Positions 49,501 through 60,299 of a stretch of DNA of 64,000 nt are shown in pieces. The number at the start of each line of letters is the position of its first letter. The first letter of the stretch is position 1. Source of the stretch: Mytilinidion resinicola (Eukaryota; Ascomycota; Dothideomycetes; Mytilinidiales; Mytilinidiaceae); the NCBI RefSeq assembly GCF_010093595.1, contig NW_022985459.1, positions 1 through 64,000 of the forward strand, in the 5' to 3' direction. The translations under genes were made by a program, and so were the position numbers. The notes under the pieces are model-generated. The model made no database searches. It was not told the origin of the DNA and worked only from the letters and a program-made list of their open reading frames with translations.

Positions 49501-50170
49501 TTTATCTCCCTATAATAGCTTAAACGCGATTTATATAAATTCTAAAGTATAGCGGCTGGTTAAGCCCTTCTGCTTTAGAACTGCTATTTTCTATTCCGCT
49601 ATCCGTTCTTTATTAGTGTCTCCGAAGGTTATCTAAAGTGCTAACTCGAAGTATCTATAGTTGCTAAATATAACGTTAGTTTCTAGTTTCTAATTATCTG
49701 CGTCGGCGTTGCCGAGCCAGTTTATAAGTATTAGGTTAAACTAGTTAAACGCTTTTTTTTTTAAGAAGGTGGCTGCTATACAGACCTTATCCGATTTAAA
49801 TTTAAGGTTGCTTTAGTTTATGCGCAGGTATAGCCTTATCTGCGTTATAAACGCTCGTAAAGCTCCTTTCTCCCTAGTAAACTTTTTAGGTTTGTTTATT
49901 TTATAGCCTTTATAGCTAACTACTCTAGTAGTAGTAAGCTTTCCTTAGATAGTCTAGAAATTTCCCTATAAGGCCGTAATTTCTTTATCTTTAGTATTGC
50001 TAGCTTTCTCTAGTATTTATATTTATATAAGCAACGCCTGTATACGTGTTACTACCTTAGTTATAGTTAGGGTTAGTCTAGTAGTTATACTACCTAAAGG
50101 AGTTAGTAGGGCTATTTTAATTAATTGTTTATATATAACTCCTTTAATATAGTAGTGTTTAAAGTATAAT

Positions 50171-50698
50171 AGGTTGTTTTTTTTATACCTTCTAAGTGTT
50201 TTACACTAAGGCAGGGTATAGGTAAGTTATTATCGGGGTGTAATAGTCTTTAAAAGGTAAAGTAATAATTAATTAAGGTTTAAGACAGGGTTATTACTTC
50301 TAATAGGTAGTATTAAAGTCTTAAGTTAAATATAAGGTTCCTATTTATGTAAAGGAGCGTCCCTTTATATAAAAGCTCCGTCCTAAGAAACCTCTTACTT
50401 ATATAGCTCGCTCTTAAGCCGGGCGAGCCCATCCTTCTTAGCTTGCTCTTCTACGAGTTCCTCGAGCTAGCTCGTCCCTGCTCGCTGGGAGCTTAACAAG
50501 CTATTATATAACTCTGTCCTCGTAATATCCTATTCTTAGATCGTTCCTATCTACTAGCAGTCCGTAGGGGAATCCAGGATCCCTATGCGTCCTACACGTA
50601 ACCCTTTTAGTCCCGTAACCTGGTTCTCTATAATTAGTCTAATCTGCTTGCTTATCTCCGCGAGTGCAGCTGCGCTCGGGTGGTTCGTATTACGGGTT
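50171..50698 (-). repeat. 5' LTR of the Gypsy element
   Basis: Same length as the left LTR but clearly richer in G and C, especially after about 50380. It lies at the right-hand margin of the RIP block, where mutation density falls off. Confidence 0.9.
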
Positions 50699-50703
50699 AT
50701 AAC

Positions 50704-51629
50704 AATATAACTAGATAATCGGCGTTAGTAAAAATAGCTAGATAATAAATAAAATTAGCCTAGCCTAGCTAAATCTATTCTATAAGTATATAAAGGATTA
50801 CACCGTTAGTATATATTAGCTGCTTGTGCTAGATAGCTATAATAGCTATATAAACCCTAAATTCGATTAGTTCTGCCAGGACTATAATATTATTATTATC
50901 TGCATGCCGGTGCATTTATTATATCTTCTGCAGCCGCTTAATATAGGCTCTTTCTCGGCGCTAAAGCAGGCCTATAAACGCAGCGTTAAATAGCTTATAG
51001 GCTGCAGTATTAACTATATTAATAAATGCGAATTCCTGCCACTATATAGGCAGGCCAGGGAAACAGCGCTACAACAAGCAAATATACGGGCAGGATTCGC
51101 AGCTACAGGCCTAGTTCCATACAACCCTGATCGCGTGCTATCGCTGCTGCACGCTAAATATCAGACACCATCACCACAACGCCGTCCGCCGTCAAATGCA
51201 TCTTGGGCAGCTGAAACACCTCACAATATTGCTGAGCTACAGGAGCAGACGGCCTTGCTAAGGCGCTATCTCAGGCAGGGCGCGCAATGCCCACCAAGTC
51301 CAACAGAACGAGTCCTTGACCAGCTTGCTAAGGGGTGCGAAATAGCAATGTCAGATGTTGCCCTGCTTCGAAGCGAAGTTGACATGCTACGCATGGAAAA
51401 CAAGCGCCAGAAACAAAAGAGGGCAAAGAAGCGCAAATATATAGCTAGAGAGGGTCTTCTAAATGCAGCAGCAGGGGCCTCTCGTGCACAAGCTGCCCGC
51501 ATAGAGGCAGCAGAGGGGGCAGCAGCGGCAGCGGCCGAGCGACCGCAGCGTGCAAAACCTAGGTGCAGCATGTGCGAATCGACTGAACACAACGCACGTA
51601 CGTGCCCTAGACGGCAGGCAACTAGCTAG
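50704..51629 (+). pseudogene. C-terminal half of Fot1 element 2 transposase
   Basis: The frame runs from the insertion site to TAG at 51629. It encodes the end of the DDE domain (LLVLDSYNSYINPKF, IICMPVH, QPLNIGCFSALKQAY) with stops only before about 50992. Downstream, 210 codons are uninterrupted. The tail contains a charged region (EVDMLRMENKRQKQKRAKKR) and a CCHC knuckle CSMCESTEHNARTC. An isolated 164-codon frame starting at ATG 51135 could be mistaken for a gene, but it is just this tail. The change from riddled to clean within one coding frame is abrupt. Confidence 0.85.
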
Positions 51630-51749
51630 TAGATAGCTACACTAAATACAATTGTTCGTTGTTGTGTAATTCCTGATTTTGTGGTCGCGATTTCAGTAGG
51701 GTGGCCCACTAGCTTGCATGGCCCACTAGCTTGCCGACTACGTTACACG

Positions 51750-51852
51750 GGAAGCTGCTGAGTAATCGGCTACACAGGAAGGGGCCAACAGCGGTGTCGA
51801 GCGAGCTAAGCAGTGGTAAACGCGTGTGCCCAGACTTATGGCCTAGTACTAC
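51750..51852 (+). mobile_element. MITE-like repeat, copy C (left end cut)
   Basis: The right terminus AAGCAGTGGTAAACGCGTG and CCCAGACTTATGGCCTAGTAC match the ends of copies A and B. The left part is replaced by the end of Fot1 element 2 (51743), so the transposon either inserted into this copy or deleted half of it. Confidence 0.65.
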
Positions 51853-52506
51853 ACTCGACTCTGATATCGCGAAGTTAAAGGTGCGGGTAGGAGTTGTACA
51901 CAGCTGACAAGTAGCGGCAGGTGCTGGTGTTTGGCGATGGAAATGTACTGGCATTGATGGCTTGATGGGCTGTGCCTCGACTGCGAAAGTCGCAGATCCA
52001 ATAGCTCCCTACTTCGCGTCCGAACGCCACAACGCATGGACCGTTTCAGAAGTTTTGGAGTTCACCATCCCAGCGACGATCCCGTAAGACGCAGGTCGTC
52101 GTTCAAGAAACGGTAAGCGCATGGCATTCACCAAAACGCCCTCCGTCCGGGATTTTTCTGGCCCCACTTGTGCCCTCCCGTAGCCCCCATCGTCCCTTTT
52201 CCTGGTGTCGATAGGGCTGTTTCGTTATTTCAGCTCTCTTCGGGCATCGTCTGACGTGTAGTGGCCTTGGTTTGGCGCGGCATAAGCACTCGGCTGCTTG
52301 GCACGAGTTGGGGGCGAAAAACCTCTCCCTACATTCTTTCTTTCTCCCCACCTCTATTCATGCTTCTTCGCCGTCTGTTTCCGAGGGCTACCAGCAAGTT
52401 GCTTCGTCGAACTGCTTCATCCTTCAATCTTCATTGTCATCTCTGAAGCACGTATCGCAGTTCGCAATCGCAATACCTGTCCCATCATTCGTTTCGTGTA
52501 GCACGG

Positions 52507-55124
52507 ATGTCAAGCTCTGGCTTCCTGTCGCGTCCCATGAGCAGATATAGGCCCTACAGCATGTTGGAAAACGAGGCATCCCAAATTGGGGACGCTAGGG
52601 TACCTGATTTCGACGCGACGGGCAAGGATACCTACGAATTGGTGGCAAGAGAAGAGACCCTGGGACATGCATCAACACCCCCGCCGTCGCAGTTCCAGGT
52701 CCCCAGCACCTCCTGATTTCGCGCCCATCTCCCGCCAGCTCTCCAACGCTATCTTTTTAGCTACAAGGCCGGTCTATTGCGTTCCGCACTAGTCGCTGGC
52801 CTTGCGCTTCTGCTCAACACGTCGCTCGATTCGTGGATGTTTGCTGAATTTGGGTCAAAGTCCGGATCGGGGGTGGCTCTTCGAACCCGCTGCCGTACTG
52901 TCCATGGGGTTGATACAACTCTCCATATCTTGCTCAACATCATTAGCACATGCATCTTGGGTGCCTCCAACTATTGTATGCAGGGTATCAGCGCCCCTGC
53001 ACGAGAGGAGATTGACACCGTGCACAAGAAAAAGAAGTGGGCAGACATTGGGATTCAAAGTACGAGGAATTTGACGTTGATTGCTCCCAAACGGGTCTTT
53101 ATATGGGCCTTGCTGGGGTTTACTTCCGTGCCGTTTCATTTATTGTAAGTAGAGCCCTATCTTCTACATCTTAATCGTCTATAGCCTTACCTACCTCAAT
53201 TTAGTTTCAATTCTGTATTTTTCACTGCGAGCCAGGCCCGACAGTATGCTGTCGCAGTCGTCTCCTCCGACTTTACCAATAGCACCACATGGTCTCCCAC
53301 CCTAGGGAATACTGATCCTGCGCTATTCCCACCTTTGAATAGCTCCGATCCGTTGAATCTGATTGAATATAATCGAAAGGACAGCGGACTCCAAATAGTC
53401 AGATTGCTCCAAGATATTCAAAACACTTCAACCCGAAATACGAATTTTACGAAGCTAGCCCCGAAAGACTGCATCCAAGACTACGCAACAAGTTTTCAAG
53501 AAAAGCGGGGGGATGTTGTAATTGTTTCGAAAATTCGCAATAACTCGGCGCCGCTGCTGTGGAGCCGATATCCTCAAAGATATCTCACCGATGGACATAC
53601 AAACCAGGATCCATTTAGATGGATATGTGAAGACTCTACTCAAAACACGGTAAGAATCATTCATCTTATAGAGACAAGTCATAAGTCTGTGCACACGCGT
53701 TTACCACTGCTTAGGGTATCTCCCATAGAACTTCAATCACATAGGCGCGATGCCCAGTCTCAGTGTAAGTCTGACTGCTTCTTCACTAACTGGCTACTTA
53801 CTAGCTGGGCTGCTCCTCTCGGTGGTGTCAAGCGAGCAAGATTGAAGTTAGGCAGTGATAAATCCGAGTGCCCAGACTTACGGCCTAGTACTGTAGTTGC
53901 CACGACGACTAATTTGGCTGCGATTAGGTCCGTTGCAATTCAGACCTTGCTCTGTCTAAGACCAATAACGGCAATAATTGGGCTGTCTATGGAGAACCGG
54001 TGGATTACTGCCTCAGCCGCAATACACACGACACCTGCCAGCTCGCCTACAATGTATGGATGATGCTCGCTGTCGTCGTCTTCGACATCTTCAAGACAGC
54101 TACTATGATCTGGATGATCCTACAGCATCCCATCGGCGCCCTCCGCACCTCCGGTGACGCTATTGCCTCTTTCCTCAACCGTGAAGATGAAACGACTCGT
54201 GATATGTGTCTCGTCAGTCCTGCTACCCTCCATCGCTCCGGCTGGCTCGATTCGTTCCCACCACAACTCCTCACCTCCGCGACCCATCACATCCGCTGCT
54301 GATCCAGCACCAAACGCACCACCCTCTTTCTCACACACGGCGTCTCGACCATTTTTGCCGTCTCTATGGCTTTCGCGCTGCACTTCGCCATTGGTGGCGC
54401 GCGGGGATCGCAGTCAGCCTTCAGCTCCGGCTTCAGCCCAAGCATCCAGTCTCTAGCCAAAGTGGTGGATGACTCCGCAACCTCATCTTCCATCCTTCCC
54501 ACCCTGATCGTGGCCAACTTGCCCCAGGTCGTCTTTTCGTGCATCTATCTCTTGCATAACAATCTCTTTACTCACTATGCCCTCGCCCACGAATGGGACA
54601 ATTTCGCAGCCCGCCGGAAAGGATTGAGAGTTTCGGATATGCCTCGAGGCGCGCAGAGGTCTACGTGGTTCTTGAGCTTGCCGGCGCGGTACTCGATCCC
54701 GCTCATGGCTTTCTCGGCACTGCTGCACTGGCTACTCTCCCAGAGTCTCTATCTAGTGCGCATAGACGGTGTCAACAGCCTAGGGGAGGTGGACGAGCAC
54801 GACCGGATCGCGCGGCTGGGCTACAGCTCTACAGCCATTGTATGCGTGATTGTTGGCGTGACGGTCGGGATATTGGCCACGCTGGCGTTTGGCGCCTTCA
54901 CCTGGCTAGGGTCGGGGATCTTGGTCGGGAGCAACAGCGCTCTGATCAGTGCTGCTGTGCATCCTATTGCGGACGGAGAGCAGAGGCGCCAAATGCAGTA
55001 CAAAGAGGTCATGTGGGGAGATGTTTCGGGGGTATACAGGGACGGGATGGAAGGCGAGGTAAGGCGGGCGGCGTTCAGCAGCGGGATCGTGAGGTCATTG
55101 ATTGATGGGCATGTATATGCTTGA
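52507..55124 (+). CDS. DUF6536-type multispanning membrane protein (possibly broken)
   Basis: Secure introns are 53145-53204 and 53650-53927. The second is 278 nt because a MITE sits inside; branch GACTAAT and acceptor GATTAG remain, and phase 0 agrees. Two in-frame TGA codons (52714, 54300) disappear only if weak introns are assumed at about 52692-52760 and 54254-54307, both in phase, giving 718 aa. Otherwise both are nonsense. The protein shows the family's hallmarks: a first helix (LLRSALVAGLALLLNTSL), then VHGVDTTLHILLNII, ASNYCMQGISAPAREEID, and DYCLSRNTHDTCQL. Several more helices follow, and the short C-terminus ends in YA. Function of the family is unknown to me; membrane location is inferred from the hydrophobic segments. 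Confidence 0.7.
53674..53893 (+). mobile_element. MITE-like repeat, copy B (inside DUF6536 gene intron)
   Basis: About 220 bp with inverted ends GTCATAAGTCTGTGCAC and GTGCCCAGACTTACGGC. It lies between the GTAAGAATC donor and the branch point of the intron. It is the most complete copy and served as reference for A, C, D and E. No coding potential. Confidence 0.8.
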
Positions 55125-56048
55125 GGTCTATTGGCATTTAGAGCGGAAGTGGAACGAGGCGAAAGCGCACGAATCAGGTTTCAAGCAAGTCTCCAGTCAT
55201 TTGAGATGTCACAAAACATGTCACGTGAAAGATATGGTGAATAGGATGCCGCTGTCCCGTCATTATGCAGAGCCTCTTCGGCCGACGAAGCGTGAGCGGT
55301 TTCACTAGTTTAAGACGGCAATAAGAACACTTCCTTACAAAACTTCACCTCGCAGGCAGCATATCGCGTCACTGCTGTACGCGCCAAGCCTGCCAAGCCA
55401 CTAGCGTAGCTCCTCACTATTCGCATATAAAATCTGTTGCCGGCCGATTTCTCTTTTCTCTCTTCATCCACTTCTTCGTCGAAAGGCAAGAGTCGATCAC
55501 GTCCGCTCTATCTCGTTGGACGGCTGGTGCATGTACGGGTGGCAAGGATCGCAAGTTGCTCAATCGGTACGTCTTCACTTCGTCACATTCCTCGCCGTCA
55601 CCATTCCCTTGACTCCTTCTCTCCCATCATCTTTTGTGTTCCACCTCTCTCACCAAGGGTTCATGACGCTGAGACCATCCCAGGCTCCTTGGACTCGAGG
55701 TTGACGGACTCGAGACTCAAGGCTCATTCCATCACCCAGACTCGTTCCAATCCGCCACCGAGAAGTTTTATTGCCTGCCCGCCACTGTCTTGCACTAGAG
55801 CGAGGGATCCTAGCCGCTCACGAGACCCGACCGCAAGAGAAAGCACCATGTTGTTCAACGCTTCCAGCCACGGGCGACCTGCTTGCCAAGTCAGCCGCGT
55901 GTTTCTAGAGAAGACAGCCTGCGCGCTGTATGCAGATCCACCTCCGCTCTGGATCCATGACATTTGCCCTGAACACGCTTGCATATGGTTGGGAAGGCGA
56001 GCTCATCCGAGCTCGTCTAGATCAAGATAATCCAGTCACTGTTCCGCT
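55125..56048. other. Intergenic; long plus-strand open frame of doubtful meaning
   Basis: A plus-strand frame (55437-56030) is open for 197 codons but is Ser/Arg/Pro-rich throughout, resembling a pyrimidine-rich leader read as protein, with no domain. It could include 5' exons of the small gene that follows. Confidence 0.4.
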
Positions 56049-56437
56049 ATGCAATTCCCCCCAGACCAGGAGGGGTGCGATTACAAACATGAGGGGAATG
56101 CGTTTTCTTGCTGGGTACTATCTGGGCTTTGCGGGTTGTTGGCTTCGAATCCCCTTGCGGACTTCATTCTGTGGGCTGTTGGGTTTGGGGGTCTTTCCAC
56201 TATGCTCGCTGTGTTCAGCTCTGCGAGTGGACTGGACCCTCTGAGATGAAACTGGTCAGTAGTGCACCCATCATTCTTTGCAGAGTTGAGTTTGCTAACT
56301 ACACATCCAACCACCATCTCATTTAGGTCTATGCTCGCCAACTCATAGGTCTCTGTGGCGGATTGCTATCCCTGCCTTGGGTGCTTGAGCCGATGCTGAA
56401 GGACGAGTCACACCGTTTGTCATTTTATGAGCATTAG
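56049..56437 (+). CDS. Possible small gene with consensus introns
   Basis: The 3' intron is convincing: donor GTCAGT at 56255, branch GCTAACT, acceptor ATTTAG at 56326, joining MKL to VYARQLIGLCGGLLSLPW and stopping at TAG 56435. An upstream intron (56115-56218) and ATG 56049 would give 70 residues in agreeing phase, but the true gene may have more 5' exons. The last exon is weakly hydrophobic, with LPWVLEPML. Not recognised. Confidence 0.35.
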
Positions 56438-56593
56438 GGAATAGGAAGCCATGTAGGTTTTGCCTTTATAGATGGAGGCACCTGCATCAATCATTCACTA
56501 AGATCCAATTCAGAATTACATGCAAGATTCAACCTCGCTTATTAACGTTCCATCCCAAAAGAATCTGAAATTATAAGAGGTGCTAGTGACTGC

Positions 56594-56847
56594 TGTAAAT
56601 CCTTATGTAGATCTATATAATCTATAGGCTTGGTATACACCTCCGCCTCTATATCCATAGTAAGCGTAGATCTATACAGCTTTAGTACGTATAAGTATAT
56701 AGCTGCGGTATTAGCTTTTATACTATATAGCCTTATAAAGTTATATTACTCTCCTTTTAACTTTATATATAAGCTTACTTATTTACTATAATATAAACTT
56801 CTGTTTAATTTAATCTATCTAACAAACTCTTAGTAATTCCGCTAGCA
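56594..56847 (+). mobile_element. Solo LTR (254 bp), RIP-mutated copy
   Basis: It begins TGTAAATCC and ends CGCTAGCA, with exactly the length of the LTR at 14806-15059. It differs from it mainly by C-to-T and G-to-A changes, making this an AT-rich island between normal genes. Some flanking AT-rich sequence on both sides (about 56520-56900) may also belong to the insertion. Confidence 0.7.
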
Positions 56848-57582
56848 TTTAGCTAGACGGTGCTGGCTATAGTAACCTAGTGCATTAAAAGGTTTTATAT
56901 AGGGATTTAAGACCTTAGATAATAAGACGGAACAAGTTGCAAGGGTTAATCTAGAAGGCAAGCCGTGGTGAAAGGATGTAGCAAGCACAGCGGGCTATAT
57001 AATGCAATAATGCCTTCTTAGCAGGGTACCCGGTTTCCACTTCGTCGGAGTTTTCGAATCTGGAATCATTTGCTCTTTAAGAGGTTTAGCATTGCTTTAA
57101 CGGATGAAACTATACTCTTCTAGGTGCGGGAGGATCTGTCTCGCCGTAATCAGTGAGATGCCAGGAGCCCTAGGTGAATAGAGTAAAAGCAATATATAGC
57201 TCTACTAACGACCCTTCCCACTGACGACCTTTTCCGCCAACGATCTTCTGCGGTCCACTCACCACTCCATCACACTTTTTCTTCTACCCTGTTGATGCTC
57301 CATGCAGCTGTGCCTCGTTCATAGGCGACCACCCTCCCACATAAAAACACATAGTCGTCCTCTGCCTCCCAACAACATCCCCACCCCGAGACGCCTTCAC
57401 TACCAGCGTTCAACCGCCATACAAATCGTCCGCGCTACGCTCACCACCCATTCTAACACCTACGTGGCTCTCACCGCACTACACGTCAACGAGGTACTCT
57501 ATCCAAGGAGGGCATCTCCCCTAAGGTCAACACGTCTATTTCAAGCACCTCTACGGAGTCCCCAGGGCCAGAGCAACTAGAC

Positions 57583-59241
57583 ATGGAGATCACAGGATGT
57601 AAACACTTCGCCGATCAAGAAGGACAATTATTATCAACGACGGCGAAGCTTTCCGACACTTTTCCTCCTACGCAAACCTTCATTGCATCTCTTCCGGTCG
57701 AGTTAGTACGCATGGTCTGCAACAACCTCGACCCTTCCGACATCATGTCATTCCGTCGTACGAACAAGAGATTCGGCGAGATCGGCGTAGAACACCTGAT
57801 TCCTCGCGTATCTTTCCACCTCTCTCCGGCTAGCTTTTCGCGTCTTGACACTATTACGAGCCATCCAGTACTCCGCAAGCACGTCAAAGAGATGCACTTC
57901 AACGGCCAATGCTTCACATGCCCTACATCATACTGGGAGACAAACGGGTCATTGTTTTTGAAAGAGGTGAATTGGGATATATATCATCAAGAGGCACGCT
58001 ATAAGAAGGACCCAGGGTGTGATTTCGAGTGCACTGAGGACGGCTCGTGGAGCTTCGAGGAGGTCTTACTAGCCGATGGAGCTGATGACACGCTGCTCAT
58101 GGCCCAGTTCGACGCCTTTGCGCAGATGCTTTTCGACACCAATAATCCGGAATTCCTCAACAAGTATCTTAGCGAGCGCTCTAATGAGCGCTCTAATAAG
58201 CCACGATTCACAGGCGTTGTGGAGCCATTCTTCAGGGAAGGTTGTAGCTCCATGGAGATCAGGAAGGTACTTCAAGACTTGAGCCAACGAGTGAAGGAGC
58301 ATCGAGAGATGGTACGGTGGCAGCACTCGATGTGGGCGCAGAAACTCGACTTCGAAACCATAACAGGCGTGTTGAAGGCACTGCCAGCCCTGCGCGCAAT
58401 CAAATTATCCCCAGAAGAATGAGATATTAAGGAGTATGACATATTCGGATCCGAACCCTCCTGGAGCTTTTACGGCGGCGACAAGTCTCTCAACGCGTCT
58501 GGCATGTATGCAGGCGTGCAGCAACTGAACGCTCTCCTTGCTGGATGCCACGAAGCAGGTACTCGACTAAACTCTCTTGAAGTCGAGGCCGTGAGCTGGC
58601 GCTTCTTCGCTCAACCCGTCGAAGCCTTTGGGCGAGGTGCTTTGAGTTTGCTTTCCAAGCTGAAGATGCGCGTAGTGGTCTCCACTTTGCACGACAACGA
58701 CATTATTTTCGACGAATCGGACGAATGCAGAAGACAACTAGGCCATGGGATTATGCACCGCTTCCTGCGCGACATGCCCCTACTGAAAGACTTAGATCTA
58801 ACCATCTTAAACCACTTCGGCGGGGATTTCCTGTTAAAGAATATCGTTGGGAACATCACGTGGCCTCGACTGCAGTCTTTAGTGCTCCGACACATAGTCA
58901 CAGAGGAAGAAACCCTCGTGTCTTTACTGGATCGCCACATGGTTACACTCAAGCACCTGTCGCTTTGTGACATTGCTCTCACTGAAGGTGAGTGGCGATC
59001 CGCGTGGAGGAAGGTCCGTTGCTTGGTTGCCACGTACGGCCTCGATAATCTTCATATTGGCAATTGGAATCGGTTCGTCACGAGACACCTGGAAAACGGG
59101 GATTATGTTCGTTTGTACCAAAGGTGGCGTGAGGCTAAAGTACTTGGCTTCGTCGAGGCGACTAGGATGCTTCACCAGTACCTAATCAAGGGAGAGGGTT
59201 CAATAGATGAGCCTGTATGGCAGTATACCAGGGCGTTGTAG
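57583..59241 (+). pseudogene. F-box protein gene with one in-frame stop
   Basis: A single reading frame of 553 codons has one TGA at 58420-58422 (codon 280). The N-terminal domain is F-box-like: SLPVELVRMVCNNLDPSDIMSF and then RTNKRFGEIG, at residues about 37-75. After the stop the frame continues for 273 codons in the style of these proteins' C-terminal half (repeated leucine-rich lines such as LLKDLDLTILN and LQSLVLRHIV). F-box proteins recruit substrates to SCF ubiquitin ligases. The two halves are either one gene interrupted by CGA-to-TGA or, less likely, two genes. A six-residue SNERSNK-type duplication occurs near residue 200. The frame preceding the ATG (57302-57580) looks like leader. 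Confidence 0.75.
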
Positions 59242-60299
59242 CATATTGGCCTGTTAGCATCTTAGACTTTCAATTTTTAGTTCCAACATCTTGTGAGCTG
59301 GCTCAAGTTTGTGTAGTTGCCAGGAAGATTCAGTTGCAAATGGGCTCATATGGCGGCTGTGAAACTCACGCGTGCTCTCTACCCCACTTTCCAGGATTGG
59401 AGGTTGGATGGGCAGCATGTGCTGACCAGGATTGACTTAGGTTAAATTGATGTGAACTCTGCTTGTATTGTAGTGGCCGTACGGGCCGAATATATACTAA
59501 TAGGAAATGGCCCACCCCCTAGGTCTTATCAGCTCAGCTGAATAGAGGCCATTTGAAAGGAATGGACACAGCTGAGTGAGGATGGAGGTGAAACAATGCA
59601 TTGAACGAGGTAAGTGATGTATTGGATGAGCATCTATCTAGGCCACGTACGCCGTATATATACTCCTGTGTGTGGAGGCTTACGTAGCCGTACCGTAGAA
59701 CTGTGAGGGCTAAATATAGGAACCGTGTTCTATATTAAGGTAGCCGACGCTAGCCGTACCACACTCCGTAGGCTAGCTAGCTAGGAATACGTACTCCGTC
59801 ACTGAGAGGACCCTGGTGTAGCTGAACAGAGGGCCTCGCCACGCTGAGTGCGCGCTAGTAGCAACCAATCAAAGAACGAGAATCAAGGAGAGAGAAAAGG
59901 GGGGGAGTGCCTGTACGTAGGTGACCGTGAACCGTATGAGTTGTTGATCCTAGGTTGTAGCTGTTACAACCCGAGTGATTGACTGTCGTTTTCCGGCCTC
60001 GAAGAGCCTCACCCTGCATCCCACATAGTCACAAATATATGTCCTTGAAGCAAATCTCAATGTAACGCATTTGAACTGGCCTCACTGAAGAAATGAGATG
60101 TCCGGGGTGGTCTTAAGTACAGATCCGCGTTGTCAGAACAGCCTATCGACCGGGCTAACTTCTAACCTCCTCCAACATCGTATATCCTTCCGGCTGATTG
60201 ACAGACAAGGTGGCGATGCTACGGATGCTGCTTGCAAATCTCGCCTTCTCAATCCACAGATTGGTATCCAGTATCTCAGAACCCCTTGGCTAGCTTCGA
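59242..60299. other. Intergenic, no supported gene
   Basis: It holds a GGCC-centred short palindrome near 59476 and a stretch rich in CTACGTAG/GTACG words (59640-59800) that may be an unpaired old repeat or LTR. I found no second copy in the window to prove it. Confidence 0.4.

Larger units (their letters stand above)
43008..50698 (-). mobile_element. Full-length Ty3/Gypsy chromovirus in Fot1 element 2
   Basis: 7691 bp with two LTRs of exactly 528 bp (43008-43535 and 50171-50698), flanked by the 5 bp duplication ATAAC (43003-43007, 50699-50703). On the minus strand: gag knuckle near 49180 (C-x2-C-x4-Y-x4-C, with the His mutated to Tyr), reverse transcriptase at about 46990-46380 (YLNNILIY, KCEFYRQKVGFLEY), integrase at about 45320-44880 (TDGQTERLNQTLEQYLR), and a chromodomain at about 44510-44420. 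A purine tract (AGAGGGGGAAG) lies just inside the left LTR, at the 3' end as expected. All coding frames are broken by transitions. Confidence 0.9.
42263..51743 (+). mobile_element. Fot1/pogo DNA transposon 2, split by a Gypsy element
   Basis: The left end (42263) reads ACGTAGTTAGTAAGCTAGTAGG. The right end (51743, read inward) reads ACGTAGTCGGCAAGCTAGTGGG, the unmutated version, and both sit at TA. Plus-strand transposase pieces are found on both sides of the insertion. The N-terminal half is at about 42390-43007 (VYNFIKRYNKL, DPILIQGWFKRV-like) and the DDE C-terminal half at 50704-51629. They join in frame once the Gypsy element and one ATAAC are removed. A tandem pair of GGCAAGCTAGTGGGCC-like subterminal repeats lies at each end. 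Its left end is only a few bases from the right end of Fot1 element 1. Confidence 0.85.

Noticed and set aside
51135..51629. A clean 164-codon frame that looks like an independent zinc-knuckle gene
   Set aside because: The same frame continues upstream through a mutated DDE transposase domain. It is the tail of Fot1 element 2, not a separate gene.
59469..59968. A TG...CA-bounded segment resembling a solo LTR
   Set aside because: No flanking duplication, no second copy in the window and no internal LTR signals strong enough to claim it.
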